Part shown: one piece after another, positions 1 to 5,348 of the stretch
Numbering within the stretch: the stretch's first letter is position 1
Layout: each line of letters starts with the position of its first letter
NCBI GenBank assembly: GCA_937868025.1
Contig: CALMLJ010000675.1
Span: 1-6,540 of the forward strand
Reading direction: 5' to 3'
From: an uncultured Acidimicrobiaceae bacterium
GTDB taxonomy: Bacteria > Actinomycetota > Acidimicrobiia > Acidimicrobiales > Microtrichaceae
Length of the DNA stretch: 6,540 bases
Program-made: the position numbers and the translations under genes
Notes under the pieces: generated by a model
What the model was told of the DNA's origin: nothing
Databases searched by the model: none
What the model saw: the letters and a program-made list of their open reading frames with translations, nothing else

Positions 1-958
1 TCGAGGGCTCGCCGCTCGGGATCCAGCCGAGGAGGCTGCCGTAGGCGCCGCCCATGGCGCCGCCGTCCTCGGTCTCCTCGGCCGGCGACGCCCACACTGC
101 CGTCACGCGTTGGCCCACGTGCACGTCGTCGTAGGGAAGCTCGATGACCGGCTGGTACGACAAGATGACGTCGGTGTCGTCGAGGAGCACGAACGCCCGG
201 ACGAACGGCTCCGTCTCGGTCTGTCCCGGGTACTGGACCGGGGTGACGATGGCGAAGTTGGTGATGGTGCCGGACTGAGGGAGATCGACCTCGTCGGCGG
301 GGCCGATCTCGACCGCGTCGATCGGGCAGTAGCCGCGGCCCCCCGAGTAGATCCGCCCGCACACGGGGCACTTCGAGCCCAGGAGCCGCGCCTCACGGGA
401 GGCGGCGACCGCCCGGTCGGTTGCCGCCGGGACCGGGTTCCGGTACGTGATCGAGGCGACGTAGTCCATCATCTCGACGGGCTCGCCGTCGGTCCCGGTC
501 AGGTCGGTGCCGCCCTCGATCTCGGGGGTCTCGCCCGGGACGAAGCAGGCGATGTCGTCGAGGCGGCCCACCCGGGTGGCCTTCCAGCGGGGAGCGACAC
601 GCATCCCGGCCGACATGGCGTCGGACGAACCGGCGTCGACCGCGTGGAGCAGGGGAGTCGTCGCCCCGTCGAGGCGGACGAAGGCGAACGAGAAGGCGTG
701 GCCGAGCGGGTGCTGCTCGGAGGGATGCGGCACCCACGTCCACGATTCGACCGTGCCCGCCGGACCGACCTCGACGAAGTCGTGGGCGAGCTCGGCGCCG
801 GTCGCCGGATCCCACTCCATCGGCGGCACGAGCACGGCGTCGCCGTTGCGGATGCCGAGGATCCGCCGCTCGGTCAGCGCCGACATGAACGTGCCGATCA
901 CCGGACCGAGCGAGCGGCGGTACGGGAACGTGATCGTGCTCTCGACGAAGCGAGTCAC
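1..958 (-). CDS. Tandem OB-fold (DUF35) protein with one zinc ribbon, 3' end cut by window edge
   Basis: The minus frame is open for 319 residues and runs off the window. It reads as two DUF35-type units. The first (about 10-175) has the N-terminal helical part (RSLGPVIGTFMSALTERRIL) and an OB-fold but no zinc-binding cysteines. The second starts with a zinc ribbon (C197-P-V-C200 ... C211-P-I-D214) followed by an OB-fold (about 222-291). In characterised relatives, DUF35 proteins are acyl-CoA-binding partners of thiolases, thiolase-like aldolases or hydratases, for example in steroid side-chain or lipid catabolism. By analogy this is probably a non-catalytic partner of a thiolase, perhaps encoded just beyond the left edge (inference). 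Tandem members are only slightly longer than 319 residues, as I recall them, so probably 10-20 residues are missing. The start is GTG at 958, giving VTRFVESTITFPY. No in-frame ATG lies close upstream, and the ribosome binding site is weak (GAGAG, 10-base spacer). The function is recognised at family level only. Confidence 0.85.
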   Translation of the reverse strand, partial: MTRFVESTITFPYRRSLGPVIGTFMSALTERRILGIRNGDAVLVPPMEWDPATGAELAHDFVEVGPAGTVESWTWVPHPSEQHPLGHAFSFAFVRLDGATTPLLHAVDAGSSDAMSAGMRVAPRWKATRVGRLDDIACFVPGETPEIEGGTDLTGTDGEPVEMMDYVASITYRNPVPAATDRAVAASREARLLGSKCPVCGRIYSGGRGYCPIDAVEIGPADEVDLPQSGTITNFAIVTPVQYPGQTETEPFVRAFVLLDDTDVILSYQPVIELPYDDVHVGQRVTAVWASPAEETEDGGAMGGAYGSLLGWIPSGEPS

Positions 959-1017
959 GACAGGTCTGCTCTCACGAGGTGCCCCTGTTCTGCCCGCCCC
1001 CCGGCGGTCGTGACTGC

Positions 1018-1047
1018 AATCTAGTTCTAGTTCTGTCGACATGTCGC
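1018..1047 (-). promoter_or_regulatory. Putative promoter for the DUF35 gene, overlapping a CTAGTT tandem repeat
   Basis: On the minus strand a -10-like TAGATT (1018-1023) follows a -35-like GCGACA (1042-1047, four of six bases of TTGACA) with an 18-base spacer. The predicted transcript would begin near 1011 and leave a leader of about 53 bases. The spacer contains the tandem repeat read as CTAGTTCTAGTT on the plus strand (1021-1032), which could be a repressor contact site. The rest of the 110-base gap (959-1068) shows no gene, and I see no terminator after the upstream gene. The call is based on sequence resemblance only. Confidence 0.35.
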
Positions 1048-1068
1048 CGCGACGCGCCCGGGTTCGGT

Positions 1069-1464
1069 CTAGGTGCAGGGATGCCCGGCCGTGGCGGCCA
1101 GCTCGAACCACACCGTCTTGCCTCCGACCCGTTGGGCGACGCCCCACCTCGACGAGATCTCGTCGAGCAGCACCACGCCGTACCCGCCGGGTGTCATCGG
1201 GTCGTCCTTGACGGTGCGGGTCGGGCGATCGTGAGTGCGATCGCGGACGCTCACCCGCACGAGCTCGGCCGAATGGGTGACATCGACGACCGGTTGGTCG
1301 GTACCGCCGTGCAGGAGTGCGTTCGTTGCCACCTCGGACACGAGCAGTTCGGCGCGATCGACGGCGGGGTCGCCGTCCCAGTCCTCGAGCGACTCCCGGA
1401 CCCACGCGCGAGCCATTGCCGGTGAGGAGGCGACACATCGCGTGCGCTTGGTCCGAACGTTCAT
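1069..1464 (-). CDS. RsbW-like ATP-binding protein (HATPase_c_2, anti-sigma factor kinase family)
   Basis: This 131-residue protein is a single GHKL-type ATPase domain of the RsbW/SpoIIAB-like class that is abundant in actinobacteria. The N-box is SEVATNALLH (43-52, with E44 and N48 in the catalytic and Mg positions). The G1 region is VRDRTHDRP (73-81), the G2 loop is PGGYGVVLL (92-100), and GGKTVWFEL (114-122) is the usual final strand. Characterised relatives bind a sigma factor and phosphorylate a STAS-domain antagonist, but many actinobacterial members have no known target. No sigma factor or STAS gene lies in this window, so the partner is unknown. The ATG at 1464 is supported by AGGAG six bases upstream. 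It lies on the same strand as the DUF35 gene with a 110-base gap, so co-transcription is possible but unsupported. It is divergent from the small ORF at 1569. Confidence 0.88.
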   Translation of the reverse strand: MNVRTKRTRCVASSPAMARAWVRESLEDWDGDPAVDRAELLVSEVATNALLHGGTDQPVVDVTHSAELVRVSVRDRTHDRPTRTVKDDPMTPGGYGVVLLDEISSRWGVAQRVGGKTVWFELAATAGHPCT

Positions 1465-1470
1465 GTCCTG

Positions 1471-1475
1471 CTCCT
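1471..1475 (-). promoter_or_regulatory. Ribosome binding site of the RsbW-like gene
   Basis: On the minus strand AGGAG is followed by the six-base spacer CAGGAC and then ATG at 1464-1462. It is one of the few clear Shine-Dalgarno sites in the window and fixes the start of this gene. Confidence 0.8.
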
Positions 1476-1541
1476 ACCCGATGCGCCGCTGATCAGTCCG
1501 CCGGGTGACCGGTGCCCCATCCGGGGGACCCGTGCTTCGGA

Positions 1542-1563
1542 ACTGCTCGGGTGGGGAAGCAGT
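1542..1563. repeat. Short inverted repeat ACTGCT-N10-AGCAGT upstream of the small ORF
   Basis: A perfect six-base inverted repeat (1542-1547 and 1558-1563) encloses a G-rich loop, CGGGTGGGGA, which holds the only ribosome-binding-like run upstream of the ATG at 1569. It could be a dimer operator or an RNA hairpin presenting the binding site. A repeat this short can arise by chance in a 104-base gap. The rest of the gap (1465-1568) contains no other gene, and I could not place a convincing promoter in either direction. Confidence 0.25.
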
Positions 1564-1568
1564 ACCTC

Positions 1569-1685
1569 ATGATCAAGAAGCTTCCCGGACTCGTCTGGAT
1601 CCTGTTCCTCGTCGCGATGGCGGAGCGCAAGCTCGCGCCCGGGACGTTCAGCCGTCTCCTCGGTGCCCGGCCCGACGCAGCCTGA
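1569..1685 (+). CDS. Putative 38-residue small membrane protein overlapping the transporter start
   Basis: An ATG at 1569 opens a 38-codon frame ending in TGA at 1683-1685. The product begins MIKKLPGLVWILFLVAMAER and ends LLGARPDAA. Two lysines precede a hydrophobic stretch (about 5-18), then a basic, more polar tail follows, which suits a single short membrane segment with the N-terminus inside. Thirty-three of the 38 sense codons end in G or C, as in the surrounding real genes, which favours true coding. The frame overlaps the proposed GTG start of the AI-2E transporter by 23 bases, so the two could be translationally coupled. The upstream GGGGA is 11 bases from the ATG, a long spacer. I do not recognise the protein. 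It could be a small membrane partner of the transporter, a leader peptide or a chance frame. Confidence 0.42.
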   Translation: MIKKLPGLVWILFLVAMAERKLAPGTFSRLLGARPDAA

Positions 1686-2784
1686 CCCGGGCGGGACGGT
1701 CGGCCCGGTGTGGCCGCCGATCTCGTACTGGGCCAAGGCGACCGTGGCCGTCGTAGCCGTCCTCGCGACGGCGGCGGCGGTGTTCGCGGTCCGCGACGTG
1801 CTGTTGCTGATCCTCGTCGCGTTCGTCTTCGGGATCGGTCTGCAGCGCCCGACCGACTGGCTGGAGCGTCACGGCGTCCGTCGTGGTGCCGCGCTGTCGT
1901 TGATGGTGTTCGCCGTGCTGGCCACGGTCTCGCTGTTCCTGTGGTTGGTCATCCCGTCGGTCACACGGTCGATCCAGGGGCTCTTCGACGAGGGGCCCGA
2001 CACCATCGACAAGTTCCGCAACCAGAAGTGGGTTGCGAGCCTCGACGAGCGCTTCGACGTGTCGACCAAGCTCGAGGAGTACGCGGCCGACCTCCCGAGC
2101 GAGGTGGCCGGTGCCGGGATGAGTCTGCTGACGCTCGTTGCCGGTGGTGTGACGGTGCTGGTCCTGACCCTGTACTTCGCCTCCGCCCTCCCGCAGATGG
2201 TCGAGGGCGCGGCGCAGCTGATGCGCCCGCATCGCCGCGACCAGTTCGACCGCAGCGTTCGGGAGGTCATCGACCGGGTGGGCGGCTACGTCGTGGGCAA
2301 CACCATCGTGAGTGTGATTGCCGGGATCGTGACGTTCCTCGGCCTGCTGGTCATCGGGGTGCCGTTCCCGGCGGCGTTGGCGTTCTGGGTGGCGGTGACC
2401 GACTTCATCCCCTCGGTCGGCGCGTTGATCGGGGCGGTCGTGGTGCTCGCGGTGTCGGCGTCGGGCGGCCCCGGGATGTTCCTGTGGACCGCGGCCTTCG
2501 TGGTCGTCTACCAACAGCTCGAGAACTACCTGATCGTGCCGCGCGTGATGCGCAACACCATCGACGTGTCGGTGGGCGCGGTGCTCATGTCGATCCTCGT
2601 CGGCGGAGCGTTGGCCGGGTTCCCCGGAGTCGTGTTGGCGCTGCCGCTCATGGCGAGCTGCCGGGCGGTCATGGAGGAGCTGTGGCTTCGGGACCGCCGC
2701 CGCACGATCCGACGGGAGTCCGCCCGCGAGCGGATCGAGCGCATCCGCGCCATCGGCCGGTCCCGTACCCAGCCCCTGCCGTAG
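1663..2784 (+). CDS. AI-2E family transporter (TqsA/PerM-like membrane protein)
   Basis: This 373-residue polytopic membrane protein has the AI-2E family pattern. Hydrophobic segments lie at about 24-42, 45-62, 74-100 and 148-175, and a cluster runs from 206 to 335. A soluble stretch (about 101-147) follows the third segment. Two signatures fix the family: DFIPSVGALIG near 247-257 and QQLENYLIVPRVM near 285-297. Members are proposed to export autoinducer-2 or other small molecules, or to exchange ions such as sodium and protons. The substrate cannot be read from sequence. The C-terminus is cytoplasmic and very basic (RDRRRTIRRES). The start is uncertain: GTG 1663 and GTG 1708 (VWPPISYWAK) both lack a good ribosome binding site, and 1663 would place the start inside the small ORF. 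It faces the ABC permease gene, with stop codons 14 bases apart. Confidence 0.9.
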   Translation: MPGPTQPDPGGTVGPVWPPISYWAKATVAVVAVLATAAAVFAVRDVLLLILVAFVFGIGLQRPTDWLERHGVRRGAALSLMVFAVLATVSLFLWLVIPSVTRSIQGLFDEGPDTIDKFRNQKWVASLDERFDVSTKLEEYAADLPSEVAGAGMSLLTLVAGGVTVLVLTLYFASALPQMVEGAAQLMRPHRRDQFDRSVREVIDRVGGYVVGNTIVSVIAGIVTFLGLLVIGVPFPAALAFWVAVTDFIPSVGALIGAVVVLAVSASGGPGMFLWTAAFVVVYQQLENYLIVPRVMRNTIDVSVGAVLMSILVGGALAGFPGVVLALPLMASCRAVMEELWLRDRRRTIRRESARERIERIRAIGRSRTQPLP

Positions 2785-2798
2785 GGCGCGATCACAGG

Positions 2799-3845
2799 TC
2801 AGGCGGGGCGTCTCCGCAGCCAGCCCACACATCCAGCGATGACGACAACGGCGGCGGCGGCGTAGATGCCCAGCTCGAGCCACTGCAGCGGCCAGTACCG
2901 ATCGGCGGGGTGGTACGTGGTGACCTCGTGGTAGGTCCTGCCGAGCTTCGCCACGCAGGAGTGGAGTGCGTCGACGAACTCGTCGGACGCCCTGCCCGTC
3001 CCGGTACGAGGGCCGGTCGGTGGCGGCGGCGCTGCGAGGTCCGGACAGGAGGCGGCGACGACCTCGGGGGTGATTGCCTTCCCGGCCGAGTCGAGGAGGT
3101 CCACCGAGTGGATCCAGGCGTTGGGCAGGTGGGGGCCGTCGGGCATCAGCGTCATGGCTCCGCCGTTCTCGGAACCGAAGCCGGTCCGCTCGGGGTGGAT
3201 GGCGTTGGTCATGACCTTCGGGCCCAACAGGTGGGGCCGCACCCACAGCGACATCCCGACGCGGACCACCACGAACACCACGAGGGTGGTGGCGAGCGCC
3301 GGGAGGACCCTGCGCCACAGGATGCCGGCGGCGACACCCAGGGCGAACCCGAACAGCGCATGGCCGATCGGCACGATGTCGCGCTGGTCGAACACGCCGT
3401 AGCCCACCTCCCCGACGCGGTCGAACAGGCCCGACCACCAGCTCACCGCGAGACTCACGAGGCCGGCGGTGAGCGCGCTCGCGGCGCCGACGAGCGCAAC
3501 CTTCGTCAGCAGCCAACGTGTCCGCGTCACTCCTTGGGTCCAGGCGAGGCGGAACGTGCCCGTCTCGAGCTCGCGGGCGACCAGTGGTGCGCCCCAGAAC
3601 ACACCGATGAGGCCCGGCGTGACCACGACGAGCAGGCCGAGCCAGCCCCGGAGGATCCGGTCGGTGTTCATGAAGTTGCGCACGACCTGGTCGCAGTCGC
3701 CGCGGTCCGAGCAGTTCTTGACGGTGGTGTCGTACACGTCCTGGAGGTGCGGTTTGGTGGCGATCACGACCACTGCCACCGCGACGAGCGCACCAACGGC
3801 GATGAGCGCCGACGTCCGGAATTGGCGGAGGGCGAGGCGGATCAT
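2799..3845 (-). CDS. ABC-2 type transporter permease, actinobacterial exporter family
   Basis: This is a 348-residue permease that would pair with the ATPase encoded just upstream. Six membrane segments are predicted at about 11-30, 66-88, 112-135, 158-176, 179-200 and 325-343. Positive charges (RTRW, RR, LRRRPA) fall on the cytoplasmic side. The first cytoplasmic loop carries the actinobacterial hallmark VARELETGTFRLAWTQGVTRTR(89-110, shown without spaces). A large outer region (about 201-324) ends in YHPADRYWPLQWLE, also typical of the family. Cysteines C45, C51, C267 and C297 all fall in predicted outer loops and could form disulphides. The substrate is unknown; relatives are annotated only as ABC transporter permeases. 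The ATG at 3845 overlaps the ATPase stop as ATGA, which indicates translational coupling. No terminator is visible in the 14 bases before the convergent transporter gene. Confidence 0.88.
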   Translation of the reverse strand: MIRLALRQFRTSALIAVGALVAVAVVVIATKPHLQDVYDTTVKNCSDRGDCDQVVRNFMNTDRILRGWLGLLVVVTPGLIGVFWGAPLVARELETGTFRLAWTQGVTRTRWLLTKVALVGAASALTAGLVSLAVSWWSGLFDRVGEVGYGVFDQRDIVPIGHALFGFALGVAAGILWRRVLPALATTLVVFVVVRVGMSLWVRPHLLGPKVMTNAIHPERTGFGSENGGAMTLMPDGPHLPNAWIHSVDLLDSAGKAITPEVVAASCPDLAAPPPPTGPRTGTGRASDEFVDALHSCVAKLGRTYHEVTTYHPADRYWPLQWLELGIYAAAAVVVIAGCVGWLRRRPA

Positions 3846-4600
3846 GACCGCACCCCTTCCGCCCGGGTCCGATCACTCTGCATGTGGTGGAGCACCAACT
3901 CTTCGAGGGTCGTCCCGCTGGCGGCGAGCAGCTCGTTGATGTCGCCGGCGACGCGAACCTTCGAGTCGACGAGGACGACGAGGTGGTCGCACACGCGCTC
4001 CACGTCGTCGACGAGGTGCGACGAGAACACCACGCTGATGCCCTGCTCCGACACGATCTCGGCGATTCCGTCGAGGAACTCGCGGCGTGCCAGCGGGTCG
4101 AGGCTCGCGACGGGTTCGTCCAGCACGAGGAGCTGGGGTCGTTTCGCCACGGCGAGCGTGAGTGCGAGCTGTGCCCGTTGGCCGCCGCTGAGCCTGCCGG
4201 CGCGCTGGCGGCGATCGATGCCGATGCGGTCGATGCGCTCCTCGGCGGTCACCGCGTCCCAGGTCGGGTTCAGCCACGCCCCGAGCCGGAGGTGCTCGGC
4301 GACCGTGAACGACGAGTACGTCGGCGTGTCCTGCGCCACGAACCCGACCTTGGCGAGTTGTCGGGGCCGGTCTCCGGGTGGGTCTCCGAGCACCTCGATC
4401 GTGCCGGCGTCGGGCGTCGTGAGCCCGACGGCCAGGTGGAGGAGCGTCGTCTTGCCGGCGCCGTTCGGACCGACGAGGCCGACGACGCGGCCCGACGGGA
4501 TGGTGAGCGTGCAGTCCGACAGGGCCCAGCGGCGGCCGAAGCGCTTGCCGAGCCCGGTCGCGACGAGGGTGGGGGAGTCCGCGGGTGGTGACGTGGTCAT
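3842..4600 (-). CDS. ABC transporter ATP-binding protein
   Basis: This 252-residue nucleotide-binding subunit energises the adjacent permease. All motifs are intact, numbered from the ATG at 4600: Walker A GPNGAGKTT (44-52), Q-loop Q90, signature LSGGQ (137-141), Walker B LLVLDEP (157-163), D-loop SLD (166-168) and switch histidine H195. The layout is that of DrrA/CcmA-like exporters. The frame stays open to a GTG at 4651, but the extra 17 residues are unlike the family, and that GTG lies inside the direct repeat. ATG 4600 has no Shine-Dalgarno site. Instead, TACAAC sits exactly six bases upstream, which would suit a leaderless transcript. The gene ends in a four-base ATGA overlap with the permease and is divergent from the response regulator. 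Exporters of this type often sit beside a GntR-type regulator; here the neighbour is a two-component system. Confidence 0.92.
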   Translation of the reverse strand: MTTSPPADSPTLVATGLGKRFGRRWALSDCTLTIPSGRVVGLVGPNGAGKTTLLHLAVGLTTPDAGTIEVLGDPPGDRPRQLAKVGFVAQDTPTYSSFTVAEHLRLGAWLNPTWDAVTAEERIDRIGIDRRQRAGRLSGGQRAQLALTLAVAKRPQLLVLDEPVASLDPLARREFLDGIAEIVSEQGISVVFSSHLVDDVERVCDHLVVLVDSKVRVAGDINELLAASGTTLEELVLHHMQSDRTRAEGVRS

Positions 4601-4606
4601 GCTGCG

Positions 4607-4612
4607 GTTGTA
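4607..4612 (-). promoter_or_regulatory. Candidate -10 element for a leaderless ABC transporter transcript
   Basis: On the minus strand TACAAC lies six bases before the ATG at 4600. It matches TATAAT at four of six positions, including the key second-position A. With usual -10 geometry, transcription would start at or next to the A of the ATG. Leaderless genes are common in actinobacteria, and no ribosome binding site is present here. I found no -35 match at 16-18 bases, so an activator would probably be needed. Confidence 0.35.
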
Positions 4613-4644
4613 CGGAACCGCCGGTGTCAGCCCGGTGGCGTGAC

Positions 4645-4663
4645 CTGTCACCTGGCTGTCACC
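4645..4663 (+). promoter_or_regulatory. OmpR/PhoB-type direct-repeat operator
   Basis: CTGTCACC occurs twice (4645-4652 and 4656-4663), separated by TGG, giving an 11-base period. OmpR/PhoB-family regulators bind head-to-tail as dimers on direct repeats with this period, and the half site resembles the classic Pho-box core CTGTCA. Degenerate copies may extend the array leftwards (GTGTCAG at 4624-4630). The site lies 22 bases before the regulator's GTG and 44 bases before the ATPase ATG, so it could serve both genes. The regulator encoded next door is the obvious candidate ligand (inference). The gap 4601-4685 holds nothing else except the short promoter-like and ribosome-binding elements listed separately. 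Confidence 0.6.
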
Positions 4664-4672
4664 GGCCGCGTG

Positions 4673-4680
4673 GGAAGGTG
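4673..4680 (+). promoter_or_regulatory. Ribosome binding site of the response regulator gene
   Basis: GGAAGGTG precedes the GTG start at 4686 by five bases and resembles AAGGAG in part. The same bases could instead include a weak -10 element (GAAGGT, 4674-4679) lying six bases before GTG, which would make the gene leaderless. The two readings are mutually exclusive. Confidence 0.5.
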
Positions 4681-4685
4681 ACGCG

Positions 4686-5348
4686 GTGAGAGTGCTGGTG
4701 GTCGAGGATCATGAGGTACTGGGTCGCACCATCGGTACCGGCCTGCGTCGCGAGGGCATGGCCGTCGACGTCGTGACCGACGGCGCCGCGGCGCTCGAGG
4801 TGGTGGCCCACACCCGGTACGACGTGGTGGTCCTCGACCGCGACCTCCCGATCGTCCACGGCGACGACGTGTGCCGTCGTATCGTCGGGGACGGCTCGGG
4901 CACGCGGGTCCTCATGCTCACGGCGTCGGGCACGGTGAAGGACCGCGTCGACGGCCTGCGCCTCGGTGCCGACGACTACCTTCCGAAGCCGTTCGACTTC
5001 ACCGAGCTGGTGGAGCGCATCCGTGCGCTCGCCCGCCGTCCCGCCGTTGCGGTGCCACCGACGCTCGAACACGATGACCTGACCCTCGATCCGAGCGCCC
5101 GGGTCGCGTTCCGGGGAGGACGTCGCCTCTCGTTGAGCCCCAAGGAGTTCGCCGTGCTGGAATGCCTGATGGCGGCGGCCGGTCGCGTCGTGTCGGCCGA
5201 GGAGCTGCTGGAGCGGGTGTGGGACGAGATGGCCGACCCGTTCACCACGACGGTCAAGACCACGGTGCGGCGCCTCCGTACGAAGCTGGGTGAGCCGTCG
5301 GTCATCGACACGGTTCGCGAAGCGGGCTACCGGATCGGGGGCGTCTGA
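4686..5348 (+). CDS. OmpR/PhoB-family response regulator, CutR-like
   Basis: This is a 220-residue DNA-binding response regulator. The receiver domain (about 1-116) has the acidic pair E7/D8, phospho-acceptor D51 in VVVLDRDLP, T79 and K101 in YLPKPF. A winged-helix Trans_reg_C domain (about 127-218) contains LSPKEFAVLE and ends VREAGYRIGGV. Runs such as GLRREGMAVDVV, VVLDRDLP, HGDDVC and GADDYLPKPF closely resemble Streptomyces CutR as I remember it, so I call it CutR-like without claiming orthology. The partner kinase follows with a one-base TGATG overlap, so the pair is one operon. The GTG start gives the family-typical N-terminus MRVLVVEDHE (the GTG is read as Met). A direct-repeat site of the kind bound by this family lies immediately upstream, suggesting autoregulation and control of the divergent ABC exporter. 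Confidence 0.93.
   Translation: MRVLVVEDHEVLGRTIGTGLRREGMAVDVVTDGAAALEVVAHTRYDVVVLDRDLPIVHGDDVCRRIVGDGSGTRVLMLTASGTVKDRVDGLRLGADDYLPKPFDFTELVERIRALARRPAVAVPPTLEHDDLTLDPSARVAFRGGRRLSLSPKEFAVLECLMAAAGRVVSAEELLERVWDEMADPFTTTVKTTVRRLRTKLGEPSVIDTVREAGYRIGGV

Noticed and set aside
110..1024. A 304-codon plus-strand frame
   Set aside because: It is antisense to the DUF35 gene, whose minus-strand frame shows clear zinc-ribbon and OB-fold features.
1040..1068. A terminator hairpin after the RsbW-like gene (GTCGCCGCGAC and neighbouring CGCG runs)
   Set aside because: The stem is only four pairs with a three-base loop and no T-run, so it is indistinguishable from GC-rich background.
1468..1482. A sigma-B-like -10 (GGGTAG) upstream of the RsbW-like gene
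   Set aside because: It overlaps the ribosome binding site, is too close to the ATG, and has no GTTT-like -35 at the right distance.
1502..1532. Imperfect inverted repeat CGGGT ... ACCCG with inner CCCC-ATCC-GGGG
   Set aside because: The arms do not stack into one continuous stem, no T-run follows, and G/C runs of this kind arise readily in this base composition.
2785..2798. A bidirectional terminator between the convergent transporter and permease genes
   Set aside because: The 14 bases contain no inverted repeat and no T-run, so no intrinsic terminator can be supported.
1648..3876. A 742-codon open frame on the minus strand
   Set aside because: It overlaps the permease in another frame and is antisense to the transporter. 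It is Arg/His/Asp-rich with no recognisable motif.
1710..4643. A 977-codon open frame on the plus strand
   Set aside because: It runs through the AI-2E transporter in another frame and antisense to both ABC genes. Its product is low-complexity Arg/Gly/Asp/Pro-rich sequence with no domain, as expected of a high-GC shadow frame.
4601..4651. An N-terminal extension of the ABC ATPase to GTG 4651
   Set aside because: The added 17 residues are unlike the family, no ribosome binding site precedes the GTG, and the codon lies within the direct repeat.
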